21,887 bases of DNA from DUPH01 sp035449085 (GTDB lineage: Bacteria > Verrucomicrobiota > Kiritimatiellia > RFP12 > UBA1067), in contig DAOTKE010000052.1 in the NCBI GenBank assembly GCA_035449085.1, positions 1-21,887 on the forward strand, written 5' to 3'. Position 1 is the first letter of the stretch. Every line of letters starts with the position of its first letter. Made by a program: the position numbers and the translations under genes. Below, one piece after another: positions 1 to 9,154 of this stretch. Under the pieces are notes generated by a model. It was not told where the DNA came from. It searched no databases and saw only the letters and a program-made list of their open reading frames with translations.

Positions 1-124
1 CTGTGTCGGACTTTAACCGACTGCATATCGCACGCTTTGCTTGGCGCACTCATCCGTTCCCCTTCCTTCATCGCCGAACTGACCGTTCGCGTCCGTCCGG
101 CTGTTTTGCCAATCATACCACCGG

Positions 125-958
125 TCACTTGCACCAAGAGCGGACCACGTTGGCCTGACGGAGCACATCGGCCAGGATGTCGTCTCCCACAGGATTTTCC
201 AGCGTGTACCAGCCGCGGTATCCCGATTCATGCACAAGCCGCACAACCGCCTCGTTCGGCACCGCGCCCGTTCCAAGCGTCGTGTACTTGCGGTTGTCCT
301 CCCGGGTCTGATCCTTAAGATGCACATGACGGATACGCCCACCGGCAAAACGCGCCATGTCAACGATGTCCTCACCGCGTCCGGCGTAATAGAGATTCCC
401 GGAATCGAGCGCGAAGCCGAGTTCGGGAATGTCGGTCATGAAACGCTTGAGGTATTTCGAGTAGGAGCACGCGTTGTTCGTGTTGCCGTAGTCTTCGACC
501 GTCACGGCGATCCCTGCGGCACTCGCCTTCGCCACGATCCGCTCCAGTCCCGCGAGGATACGCACGTAAGCCGCCTCTTGGTCGCAGTCCTTGGGGAAAT
601 CGTCAGGGATGACCATGATCTGCGGCACCCCGTATTTGACCGCCGTCGCCACGAACTCCCCGGCATCTTTTTCCCCGCCGTCGGGACCAAGAAATTTCGG
701 CCAGCCATATAAATTAATGGGCTTAAGGCCGGCCTTGACGTAATCAGGAATTTTCGGGTCTTTGTAACTCGTATCGAAACCGGTGACGCCAGCAGCCGCG
801 AGCAACGCTGCGGACTCTTCCAGCGAAACGCCCTTCGTTTTCGCGATCCGCTCGACTGTACCTGCAAAGACCGAGAGCTTGATAGGCTCGCTCTGCTTAC
901 ACGTACAACACCCGGCCGTCACAACAGCCAACAACAACGACAACATCTGTTTTTTCAT
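125..958 (-). CDS. Exported sugar phosphate isomerase/epimerase-like TIM-barrel lipoprotein
   Basis: The 277-residue protein belongs to the xylose-isomerase-like / AP-endonuclease-2 TIM-barrel superfamily, whose members isomerise or epimerise sugars with a divalent metal. Metal-ligand-like motifs sit at strand ends in the expected order: VEDYGN, LDSGNL, HVHLKD and a C-terminal TLENP. The N-terminus MKKQMLSLLLAVVTAGC looks like a lipoprotein signal peptide with a lipobox-like TAGC, so the enzyme is probably exported and lipid-anchored. I chose the ATG at 958 because an AGAGGG ribosome site lies just upstream; the open frame runs on to 1021 but that adds non-signal-like residues. It is the last gene of the minus-strand sugar locus, 168 bp after the preceding gene, so it may have its own promoter. 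The fold is confident; the substrate is unknown. Confidence 0.82.
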   Translation of the reverse strand: MKKQMLSLLLAVVTAGCCTCKQSEPIKLSVFAGTVERIAKTKGVSLEESAALLAAAGVTGFDTSYKDPKIPDYVKAGLKPINLYGWPKFLGPDGGEKDAGEFVATAVKYGVPQIMVIPDDFPKDCDQEAAYVRILAGLERIVAKASAAGIAVTVEDYGNTNNACSYSKYLKRFMTDIPELGFALDSGNLYYAGRGEDIVDMARFAGGRIRHVHLKDQTREDNRKYTTLGTGAVPNEAVVRLVHESGYRGWYTLENPVGDDILADVLRQANVVRSWCK

Positions 959-1050
959 GGGTTCCCTCTGACGATCAACCAGCGATCCATTCATCACCGG
1001 CCGCAATTCATAACACGTCATAAGAGACTACAATAACATAGCCAAGGTAC

Positions 1051-1076
1051 AGGGTAAAGCCTTGCGGGGCAACCCT
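1051..1076. other. Short inverted repeat between genes
   Basis: AGGGT (1051-1055) and ACCCT (1072-1076) form a stem with inner GCC/GGC pairing. It lies between the end of the second small Cys protein and the TIM-barrel lipoprotein gene. There is no U-tract on the minus-strand transcript, so it is not a convincing intrinsic terminator. It could be a processing or attenuation hairpin. Confidence 0.25.
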
Positions 1077-1126
1077 GGCATTTTCGTAATCTTAATCTTG
1101 CTCCACCATGGCCGCCCGTCCTCGAT

Positions 1127-1546
1127 TCACGCTGGAAAAACGGCCAATCGGCATTGCGGCAGCGCCCGGTCAATGATGTCATAATCGCACCGGTAGCCGG
1201 CTTTGGCCAGCAAGGGCAGAATCCAGCCCGGACAGTGGTCGCAATATCGGTCGAACGCGCCGGCGTCGTTGTCCATGGCCTTGCCCAGGCTCGGACAGCG
1301 CCGCATGACGATCTCCAGCCGGTCGGGGAACAGCGTGCAGGTCATGTCGCAATTCTCCTCGATCGCGATGCGATCCCAATAGGCCTTCATGCCGGCCAGC
1401 CCCTCGGACTTGAAGAGATCCAGGCAGTGCCGCTCCTGCTGTTCCGACACCACGCGGTAATAATCTTCCAGGGCGCAGCCGCCTTTCGCGTCCAGAAACT
1501 TGAAGACTTCGTTGTAAAACCGCACGAACTGATCACTCGGAATCAT
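1127..1546 (-). CDS. Small Cys-containing protein B, paralogue of its upstream neighbour
   Basis: This is a 139-residue soluble protein with no signal peptide or membrane segment. It aligns along most of its length with the adjacent gene product. Shared features are an aromatic N-terminal helix region, W-x-R with a following E and D, the RRCP motif (here 82-85), C-D (102-103) about 18 residues later, and a Cys near the C-terminus (132). The pattern loosely resembles the L-2-amino-thiazoline-4-carboxylate hydrolase-like family, but from memory only, so I assign no function. The ATG at 1546 lies inside the last codons of the upstream gene, with an AAGGA site 8 bases before it; the 14-base overlap implies translational coupling. 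It has additional Cys at 24, 41, 66, 70, 105 and 120. The pair may work as a heteromer. It is a real gene by coupling and conservation, of unknown role. Confidence 0.75.
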   Translation of the reverse strand: MIPSDQFVRFYNEVFKFLDAKGGCALEDYYRVVSEQQERHCLDLFKSEGLAGMKAYWDRIAIEENCDMTCTLFPDRLEIVMRRCPSLGKAMDNDAGAFDRYCDHCPGWILPLLAKAGYRCDYDIIDRALPQCRLAVFPA

Positions 1547-2003
1547 GTTCTACATCCTTGAACGTTGAGCGTATTCTAATTTTCTGCATGCAGCTTCCCG
1601 CGCCCGTGATCTCCGTGACCGCCTCGAACGGGGTGCCTTCGCACCACGCTTCGTTGAGCAGCACGGTCTGGTCGCAGAAGAACTCCGAGGGCTGCATTCT
1701 CAGCTTGCGCAGGTGTTCCACCGCCGGACAGCGCCGCACGGTCATGACCGCCTCTCTGTCCGTGACTTCGACCGAGAAGTCTGCGCCCTCGCGTTCCATG
1801 AAATAGCGCCAGTGCTCGATCAGCTCGCTCCAGTCCCCGGCCTTGAGTTTCTCATAGATCGAACGGTAGACCTTTTGCGCAGTGTTCCGAAAGACTTCAC
1901 GCAGTCCTTCCCGCCCGTAACGGCTGCCGACATATTCCACGGCGGCGTTCATGCTGCCGTGGAAGTCCTTGTGTAACTCACCCGTCTCTCGATATCTGAG
2001 CAT
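1533..2003 (-). CDS. Small Cys-containing protein A, first of a tandem paralogous pair
   Basis: This 156-residue soluble protein has no signal peptide. Motifs shared with the downstream paralogue are WRYFMEREGADF (W-x-R, E, D), VRRCP at 89-93, FCD at 109-111, and a late Cys at 138 in a GAGSCMQKI segment. Three Cys positions (92, 110, 138) therefore match those of the partner (84, 102, 132), which suggests a metal site or catalytic thiols; this is inference. Homology to the L-2-amino-thiazoline-4-carboxylate hydrolase-like proteins is possible but not established here. The start at 2003 has a strong GGGAGG site 6 bases upstream. It follows the aldolase gene by 72 bp and its stop overlaps the next start by 14 bp, so the two are probably made in fixed ratio as part of the sugar operon. 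Confidence 0.75.
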   Translation of the reverse strand: MLRYRETGELHKDFHGSMNAAVEYVGSRYGREGLREVFRNTAQKVYRSIYEKLKAGDWSELIEHWRYFMEREGADFSVEVTDREAVMTVRRCPAVEHLRKLRMQPSEFFCDQTVLLNEAWCEGTPFEAVTEITGAGSCMQKIRIRSTFKDVEHDSE

Positions 2004-2075
2004 CAGCCGCCTCCCTCACCATCCGACCCGACTCTAGCCCAGTACGGCAGGACGTACCGGACCGCCGTCCCCAGC

Positions 2076-2972
2076 TCAATCCAACTCCTCCCGGAACGCC
2101 TCGACGCACGCCTCGATCTCGCGCTTGCGCGTCTCCGTCAGTGCCTCCATGCGTTGCGCCAGCGTCCGTTCGGAGACGCACAGCCCCAGGCATTTCAACG
2201 CATACTTCTGCCCGACCCAGACCGTCGACAGATCCGTACCATACACGCCGTGAAACAGCCGGATGAGGCGGTTCTGCAGACGCACCGCCTCAGCGACATC
2301 GCCGGCATCCGTCGCGCGCGCGATGCCCACCATGAACGCCGACCCCAACGCGCCTATGCCGCAGAGCATGCCGTCGCACCCGACCAGCAGGGCTTCGTCC
2401 ACGGCCCATTCCTGACCCTCCAGCAGCACAGCACCGAATCCGCGCTCCGCCTTCAGCAGCAGCAGCTCGCGCCGCAGCCACATATTGCTGGCGGAGTTCT
2501 TGATGCCTTTCAGATTCGGGTGCGACAGAATCGCCTCGAACTGCGCCAGCGACAGGTTGATGCCGTTATTCGGCGGGCAGTGGTAGTAATACACCGGACG
2601 GTCCGCCGCATCCAACACCCGGCAGATCTCGCGCACCGGATCGCTCCCACCCCCCTTGGGCAGCATGAACACGTAGCTGTCGAAGGCATACCCTGACACG
2701 CGCCGCATGTTTTCCAGTGCGGCATCGGTGTCGACATCCGTGATGCCCACCAGCAGCTCCGCGCGCCCGGCCAGCGCACGGACGCTCTCCTCAACCATAC
2801 GGTCGCGGAAAACCCTGTCGAAACACGACCACTCGCCCATCGATCCCAGAATAAAAATTCCATCGATTCCGTGACGGACATTGCGGTCAATGATTCTGTT
2901 TAATCCCCCGACATCCAGACTCCCGTCCTCCGTCAGCGGCGTGATGGAGGCTGAATATACTTTTTTTCGCAT
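2076..2972 (-). CDS. DHDPS / N-acetylneuraminate lyase family aldolase
   Basis: This 298-residue class I aldolase is of the DapA/NanA family, which forms a Schiff base with pyruvate and cleaves or joins C-C bonds. Visible signature elements are the GSMGE loop at 43-47, the catalytic Tyr at 130 in VYYYHCPP, and the Schiff-base Lys at 158 in LKGIKNS. The Tyr-Lys spacing of 28 equals that of E. coli NanA. The usual GxTGE threonine, which contacts the pyruvate carboxylate, is Met here. The ATG at 2972 is chosen because AGGA lies 5 bases upstream and it is 10 bp past the sialidase stop; an upstream in-frame start at 3002 would overlap the sialidase. Being next to a secreted sialidase-like protein favours sialic acid or a related keto-deoxy sugar acid over lysine synthesis. 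The family is certain; the substrate is inferred. Confidence 0.88.
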   Translation of the reverse strand: MRKKVYSASITPLTEDGSLDVGGLNRIIDRNVRHGIDGIFILGSMGEWSCFDRVFRDRMVEESVRALAGRAELLVGITDVDTDAALENMRRVSGYAFDSYVFMLPKGGGSDPVREICRVLDAADRPVYYYHCPPNNGINLSLAQFEAILSHPNLKGIKNSASNMWLRRELLLLKAERGFGAVLLEGQEWAVDEALLVGCDGMLCGIGALGSAFMVGIARATDAGDVAEAVRLQNRLIRLFHGVYGTDLSTVWVGQKYALKCLGLCVSERTLAQRMEALTETRKREIEACVEAFREELD

Positions 2973-2982
2973 TGTTGTCCTA

Positions 2983-4572
2983 TTAATCGTTGAAATAACC
3001 ATGAAGATTCACGCTCGGAACAATTATCCCACCAAGCGCCGACGTGCATCTGAACCGGAATTGCGTGGTCACAGGACCCTGTGCCAGAACCTTGATCGGG
3101 ATGGGCTGTCCGACGGGCGTGTTCGGCCCCTGCTCATGGACAGCCTGCCATCCTGTATCGGTCAGAGCTTCAACGGTAAATGCGTATGGAGCGGTCGCCG
3201 TAAAGCGTTCGACACCGAACGATGAGAGCATGCTGCTTGCCATCGTCTGCGGGAGGGTCAACATGACCGTCCGGTCGGTTCCACCCAGCAGGCGAATGCC
3301 CTTGCCGCGCACGTAAGTATACACCTCGGCATGGCCGGTCTCGGCGCTCCATACGCCCAGCCGGTTTTCCAACCTTGTAAACGGGCCTGGGGGCGCACTT
3401 TCAAAAAGATCGGCAACGGGCGGACGGTTGATCGAAATCAAGGATGGCTTGCCGGAATAGAGCCACGCGAGCGGCACACGCGTGATACGCGAATGCGCAA
3501 GGTTGGACATGGCGCAGTAGCCGAGCAGCACGGCGTCATCCACCGGATGAATCGCGATGTAGCAGTAATGCCCATACGAATTGCCTTCCAGCACTCTGGC
3601 GTTTTGCCATGTCTTGCCGTCGTCTTTCGAGATCGCCGTGCTCAACGGCACGCGCCGGTTCTTCAAGCTCGCCGGAATCTTAGCATGATCGTTCCAGACC
3701 AGCAGCAGATCGCCGGTCGAGGGTAAGCGCTTGATCGAGGCTGGAGAGACCGGCGACTGGATGTCGGAGGCGACGGGCGCGCTCCATGTATCGCCGCCAT
3801 CCGATGACCAGGAGAGGTACTGGCAGCCGCCGCTCGCGCGGATGAACATCATCACGCGCCCATCCTTCAGCTCAACCACACCCGGCTCCTGCGTGGTCAC
3901 CCGGCGCCCCTGCGTGTCATACCCCTTGAATACGCTGCGGCTGCGTCGCCATGTGGCACCGTCATCGTCCGACAGATAACACATGAGCGTTCCCTGCCAG
4001 TCCGCTTTGGGCTCGCCCTGCGGCCAATGCAGACAGAGCGGCAACACGATACGACCGCTCTTGAGCTGGATCGCACGATCATTGTTCAGCACATAGTAAC
4101 CGACCTCGTCCGTCACGCACATCACCGGTTCGCTCCAGGTCGCACCTTCATCGCGCGAAAGCCGCATCACCGGACGGCAGTCGCGCTCGCTGTTTTTGAG
4201 CAGGTAGAAAAGCGCGAGCGCGTCATTCTTGAGGCGCAGCAGACTCACCGACATCACGTTCATACCGCCCTCGTTCGGCACGATGACGCGATCCTCAGCC
4301 GTCCAAGTCCGGCCGCCGTCCGCAGAGTACCGCCCGGCCAGATGGGCAGAGTCGTGATCGCCCCCGCCGCCCGTGAAATGCGTGTAGACAAACAGGATGC
4401 GCCCGTCCTTCAGCGTGGCGAACGCGCCCTCGCTGTTGCGCGGGTTGCCCTTGGCGGGCGGCAGTTCCAGCACGCGCGCCGGGACGTCCTGCGCGCGCGT
4501 TCCGGCAGATATCAGTAGCGCGGCGACAAACCCTGCCCGCGCCAAGCTTATGACACACTCTCTCTTTCGCAT
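2983..4572 (-). CDS. Secreted sialidase-like BNR/Asp-box hydrolase
   Basis: This 529-residue protein has an N-terminal signal peptide (charged start, hydrophobic FVAALLISAG, likely cleavage near TRAQ-D). Five Asp boxes of the S-x-D-x-G-x-T-W type occur at about 83-90, 139-146, 201-208, 256-263 and 315-322, which defines a six-bladed sialidase-type propeller. Conserved family segments include TTQEPGVVELKDGR and FIRASGG. The usual N-terminal sialidase RIP motif is not seen, so the enzyme may act on a substrate other than sialoside. Residues about 380-529 form a separate beta-rich C-terminal domain, possibly carbohydrate-binding. The start at 4572 has a GGGAG site 6 bases upstream. It sits between a giant secreted repeat protein and the aldolase, which fits extracellular release of a sugar that is then cleaved. 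The family is confident; the specificity is open. Confidence 0.85.
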   Translation of the reverse strand: MRKRECVISLARAGFVAALLISAGTRAQDVPARVLELPPAKGNPRNSEGAFATLKDGRILFVYTHFTGGGGDHDSAHLAGRYSADGGRTWTAEDRVIVPNEGGMNVMSVSLLRLKNDALALFYLLKNSERDCRPVMRLSRDEGATWSEPVMCVTDEVGYYVLNNDRAIQLKSGRIVLPLCLHWPQGEPKADWQGTLMCYLSDDDGATWRRSRSVFKGYDTQGRRVTTQEPGVVELKDGRVMMFIRASGGCQYLSWSSDGGDTWSAPVASDIQSPVSPASIKRLPSTGDLLLVWNDHAKIPASLKNRRVPLSTAISKDDGKTWQNARVLEGNSYGHYCYIAIHPVDDAVLLGYCAMSNLAHSRITRVPLAWLYSGKPSLISINRPPVADLFESAPPGPFTRLENRLGVWSAETGHAEVYTYVRGKGIRLLGGTDRTVMLTLPQTMASSMLSSFGVERFTATAPYAFTVEALTDTGWQAVHEQGPNTPVGQPIPIKVLAQGPVTTQFRFRCTSALGGIIVPSVNLHGYFND

Positions 4573-4629
4573 ACTCGTCTCCCTAGATGTTCAGACAATA
4601 CGGCCCCGTTCCCGCTGCGCTTCCGTGCT

Positions 4630-7600
4630 TCACCGGATGGACAGAATGGTTCCGCTGTGTGCCGGCCCGTACAGCACGTTCAGCGCGCCCGTCCCCGAGA
4701 AGTAGGCCGAAGACGGTTTGAGCGGCGCAGGCGATTCGGCTCCGCCGTAGAGGCCGGGCGATTTCGGCTGATCGCCCAGCACAAGCCGGTCAACATCGAC
4801 CACGCCCTCGAAATCAAGTTCCGTCACCACGCCCTCCGCAAGATTCAGCGTCATGCCGGACGGGAACGGCACTGCGGTCCCGCCGAACACTACGGTCGCG
4901 CCCGCCGCGCGGACCGCAAGGTTGGTGAGGCTGGGCACCGGGGCGAGCAGCTCCAAAACTCCACCATCGGCCCACACGTCGGTGACGCCCTGCAGCGGCG
5001 ATGTCACCTGCAAGACACCGCCCTGCACGGCCAGACTGCCGCTGAACCCGTTGACGCCGTTCATCAGCAGTGCGCCGGGGCCTTCCTGAATCAGGCAGCC
5101 CGACCCGCTCAGCGTTCCCGACAGCGTGTTGGACAAACTCGTTGTCGCCTGCGCAAAGGCCACGGCACCGGATACCCCGGTCGCCAGCGTGACCGGCACG
5201 TCCTCGGCGAAGACCGCTCCGTCTGACAGCACCTCGACGCGCCCGCCGCTGAGTTCGACACGCCCACCGCTGTTGCCTTTGGTGACCGTGCCGTTGACGC
5301 GTAGCGTGCCGTTGGACAGCAGCACCTCGCCAAAGCCGCCCGTCGTAACCGGCATGCTCAGCGTCAACCGGTAGAATGTGGAGGTCCCGCCGCTCTGGCA
5401 GAAGACGCCGTGCGCATAGTTGCCTGACACATAGGCGGGCCATGTCGGACAGGTGCTCAGTTCGCCGCCCTCCAGCACATAGCGTCCCTCGGTGCCGCTA
5501 CCGCCCGCGATCATGAAACCGACACCCGCATTATTAAACGCGACAGAGGGCGTCGTGAGGTCAACCACCCCCCCCGCTGCACGAACACGCCCCGCTCCGC
5601 GTTGATGCCGGTCCAGTACCCCGGCAGCGCAAACACACGGTTTTGCATCACGGCGCGAGGCCCCTCCATCACATACTCGGGTGACGGCACATGGCGCAAG
5701 GCGTTAGCCGGTTGCACGGCCATCTTGCTGAGCGCACCGCGGTTCACCACGCGACCTTCCCGGATGTAGAGCCGGAAATCCCCGGCCGCACTGGCCGAGG
5801 CGACGTTCCGATCCAAAACCAATGTGCCCAGACCGGTTTTGAGGAGATGCCCGTTCATGAAGACGTCCGTATCAAGCACCAGTGTCTGCCCCTCTGCCAC
5901 GCACACCGTCCCGTCCGCAGCAAAGGTGAGCGTGTTCGTCACCGCCCCCGGACAGGTGACCGTTAGCGTGCAGCCCGGCGCGCCTTGATCAAACGTCAAC
6001 CCTGCCAAGGCCACGCCGGGCGTCACGTCGAGCACGATCTGGTCCGAAGCCTCGAACTGCGAAAAGCCCAGATCCAGTTGAACGTCCGAACCGTTCGGCA
6101 CGCTGGCCGTGTTGGCCCAATTGCCCAGCGTGGACCACAACGCCCCGTCATGGGCCCCGCCGGTCCAGACGATCCCGGCGTACGGGAGCACGGTGACCGT
6201 GCCTTCGCCAAAGGTATAGCTGCCGGCCGGCCGCAGGGTGTTGTTCAAATAGAGCCGTTCAACCACCAGTTCCTTGCCCGCCGCCACCAGCAGGGCACCC
6301 GTCCCGCCCACGCGCACGGTCATACCGCTCGAGAGCACGTCACCGTCAACATTCAGCGTGCCATTCGTGACGACCAGGTCGGTCACACCGTTGAAAACCG
6401 ACGTAGCCCCGCAAACCAGTGTCCCCCCCGACACCACGAGCGGTCCGGCAAAGGTATTGGTCGCGCCGTTGAGGTTCAGCGTCCCGGTGCCGGTCTTGAC
6501 CAGCCCGCCCAGGCCGGAGAGCGCACCGCTCAAGGTCACCGTACGCCCCTGCGTGTCGAGTACCGTCGGACCGTTTGCGCCGCTCAGCTCCATGTTGAGT
6601 GATGATGCCCAGTTCGCGGCCGCCCGCAGCGCGACGCCGCCCAGCCGGACCGATCCCTGCTGGTTTGTGGTCGAGATGATCCCGCCCGCGCCGAGATTCA
6701 GCTCTCCCCCGTGTAGATCAATGACATTGTCGGGGTAGCCCATGGCGAACCGGGCACTGTTGACCGTGCCGCCGCTCATGACAAACGATCCGCCCGAATA
6801 ACGAATCCACGCACCCGAGTAGTAAACGCCTAAACAAATGCCGTTCGAATTGGTCGTCGTCAGCGTGCCGGAACGCATGAAATAGGTGAACGGCGTCGCG
6901 CCACTTGCGTTGTGCCGGGTGAAAAAGACATCACCGCACGTCACCGTACCACCGTCATGCAGAACCTGATTCAACGGGGTGAATCCGCTCGGATTATTCA
7001 GAATCCTTAGGCAGGTCAAGTGACAGCCGTTGGTGAAGACGACGGTGGCGTTGCCATTCAGCTCGTGCCGCCACAAACCCAGAAACGTGTTTCCCATCTG
7101 CGTGTTACCGGCAAACACAAGTTGCCCGTTGATCGAAAAGGAGGCCCCCTGGCCGCCGATGATTCCCGGAAATCCCTTTTTGATCCGTATCGACCCGCCG
7201 CCTGTGATCGCCAGCGACCCGTCACCGGGCGTCCGGCTGAGCGGCACGTCCAACGTCAACATACGCCCCGGCCCGACAAACAGGCAGGGCGAGACGATGA
7301 CTGGCACATGCAACGAGAGCGAGCCGTCGCCGGCAAGGGTCAACTCGCGTTGCGCACACTGCGGGTTGTACACCAGACAGGTCAGCGCCACCGGGCTATC
7401 CAGCCTAACGTCCCCGCGCGCGTTCGAGAGATCCGCGACGGCCGTGGTGCCGTTGGGCACGATCCCGCCCGCCCAGTTGGCCGGATCGTTCCACGATTCG
7501 CCGTCGCCCGCGCCGGTCCAGGTGACCGGCACCACGACGGAACAGGCCGTCGAGCCACCTGTCACGAAACCATGAGCTGTCGTGTATCGTCCTGGCGGCA

Positions 7601-9071
7601 GCGCGACGCCGTTGGTGGCGAGCGTGCGCGCGACCACCAGGCCGCGGTTATACGAGGAGCCCGCATAGGGAAAATCGATCTTGCCGTTGCCTTCGATCTC
7701 GAGGTCCAGCGGCACGGACACGACCGTCGTGATATCTTGGAAACGCAGGATCGCCCCGTCGCACACCTTCACGGACAAAGGTTCCTCAGAACCCTCAAAG
7801 CTGGACAGTTCAAAGTTGATCGGCAGGTTGACATAGCCGTTGCTGATAATCAGGCTGCCTGACAGGAAAGCCTGCGGCATCTCAAAGCCCAGTCCCAAGC
7901 CGCCCGCGCCGGTCTTCACGATATCCGCGCGTCCTGAAAAACCGCGGCGCACGGTCAGCCCCTGGCCGGCAACCGGCGTGTCAAAGGTCACATGCCCGCT
8001 CATCGAAAGCGGGATCTGGCACGACAGCGAATTCGTCACGCGCAGCACACCGCCTGAAAAGTCGAAGGTCTGCCCTTCCGGCATCCACAGCGAACCGATG
8101 TCGCTCGTGACCTGCAGCGTGCCGCCGGACAACCTCACGGCGGCCGTCAGATTGGTATTGCCCACCGAAAGCGCACCAATCTCGGACAAGCCACCACGCT
8201 GGACGAACTCGCCTTTCTGCACCTGTACCTTGGCGCTGCGCAGCGTACCCTGTCCGTTTTCGAACCTTCCGGGCGAATTAACCCCTACGACCATCTCCGT
8301 CGCCGTCAGCAAGCCCTTACGCAGCAGGTAGTAGCCGTTGGTGTTGCCGGCCGAGCTGACATGGCCCAATCTCACGATATTGGCCGTGACCGTACTCTGT
8401 TCCGAATCCTGCACCAGTGTACCCCGCGTAGTCGCTGCGCCGGCGACACCAAAATTAAGGCTGTTTACCGACCACGTCGTCTGGTTGGTCAACGTCACGA
8501 CCGCCTGATATCCGGCGTTACCGAAACCGATTTCTGCGGAAGGGATCGCCAGCGAGGCGGTGCCCGAAAAGAGGGTCGAGCCCGCGCCGAAAACCACCGC
8601 GTACCCGCTGGTCATCGTGTTCGAGACCGCGCCTTCGAACTCCACCGTCCCCAAGCCCATCTGGTCGATCCGGCCCTGAGCCACGATATTCGGGGCGATC
8701 ACCAGCCGGTTGTCCGCATGCCCGCCCACTTGGAAGCCGCCGTTCGGCGCGGGGATGCTGGTGCCAAACATGAGCGCAGCACCCGGCTCCGCTTCAATAC
8801 GCACCGTTCTGGGCATCGTCGCGGTGAGTTGCAACCGTCCGATCGTCACGGCCCCGCTGGTGTCGAGCCGAATCGTATCCGCCGCATTCACCGTGACAAC
8901 GTCATTTGCCGCTTTCGGATACCCCGTGCCGCCCTGCCAGTTCCCGGGTGTTGTCCACTTGTTGTCAGGCCCGCCACTGACCCACGAATAATCCGCCGCA
9001 GCCGCAATCATTGCCGACCACGCCAACCAGACGGACGCACATCTGATGACACTCCATTTGCATGTATGCAT
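4630..9071 (-). pseudogene. Giant secreted beta-strand-repeat (PATR-like) protein, split by a frameshift in a G8 tract
   Basis: Two frames make one protein of about 1,480 residues. Frame one runs 9071-5511 (1,186 aa) but turns to junk after VFVQRGG near residue 1167. The matching continuation VVDLTTPSVAFNN runs in the other frame to a stop at 4630. The switch falls on a run of eight G (minus strand, 5568-5575); one extra G would restore a single reading frame. The signal peptide is MHTCKWSVIR to about IAAAA-D. Three modules of the W-x-G...W...NW...P type start near residues 28, 516 and 967. Autotransporter-associated beta-strand repeats (K-T-G-x-G-T-L...GGTL) lie at about 384-415, 857-885 and 1077-1107, with one more after the break. 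There is no C-terminal beta-barrel and no PEP-CTERM. The start at 9071 has AAGGGG 8 bases upstream. It leads the sialidase locus and probably makes a surface beta-helix. It may be a sequencing error, a true pseudogene, or a phase-variable gene. Confidence 0.78.
5568..5575 (-). repeat. Homopolymeric G8 tract at the frameshift point
   Basis: Eight consecutive C on the + strand (G on the coding strand) lie where the coding frame of the giant repeat protein changes. A run of nine would read VFVQRGG-VVDLTTP without a break. Runs of this length are prone to slippage in replication and to miscalling in sequencing. Confidence 0.9.
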
Positions 9072-9154
9072 AGAATGACCCCTTCACGGTTTCCGAATCA
9101 GCCCAACCACAAACGGCCTCGCCCAAACTCGGTATCAATATAGTCCAGATAGAG

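Noticed and set aside
1..124. Possible gene fragment at the left edge
   Set aside because: Only short frames without a ribosome site or recognisable motif are present; the stretch looks intergenic.
7020..7862. Long plus-strand open frames opposite the giant repeat protein
   Set aside because: They have low-complexity Arg/His/Gln composition and no ribosome site; the minus-strand frame has a signal peptide and repeat motifs.
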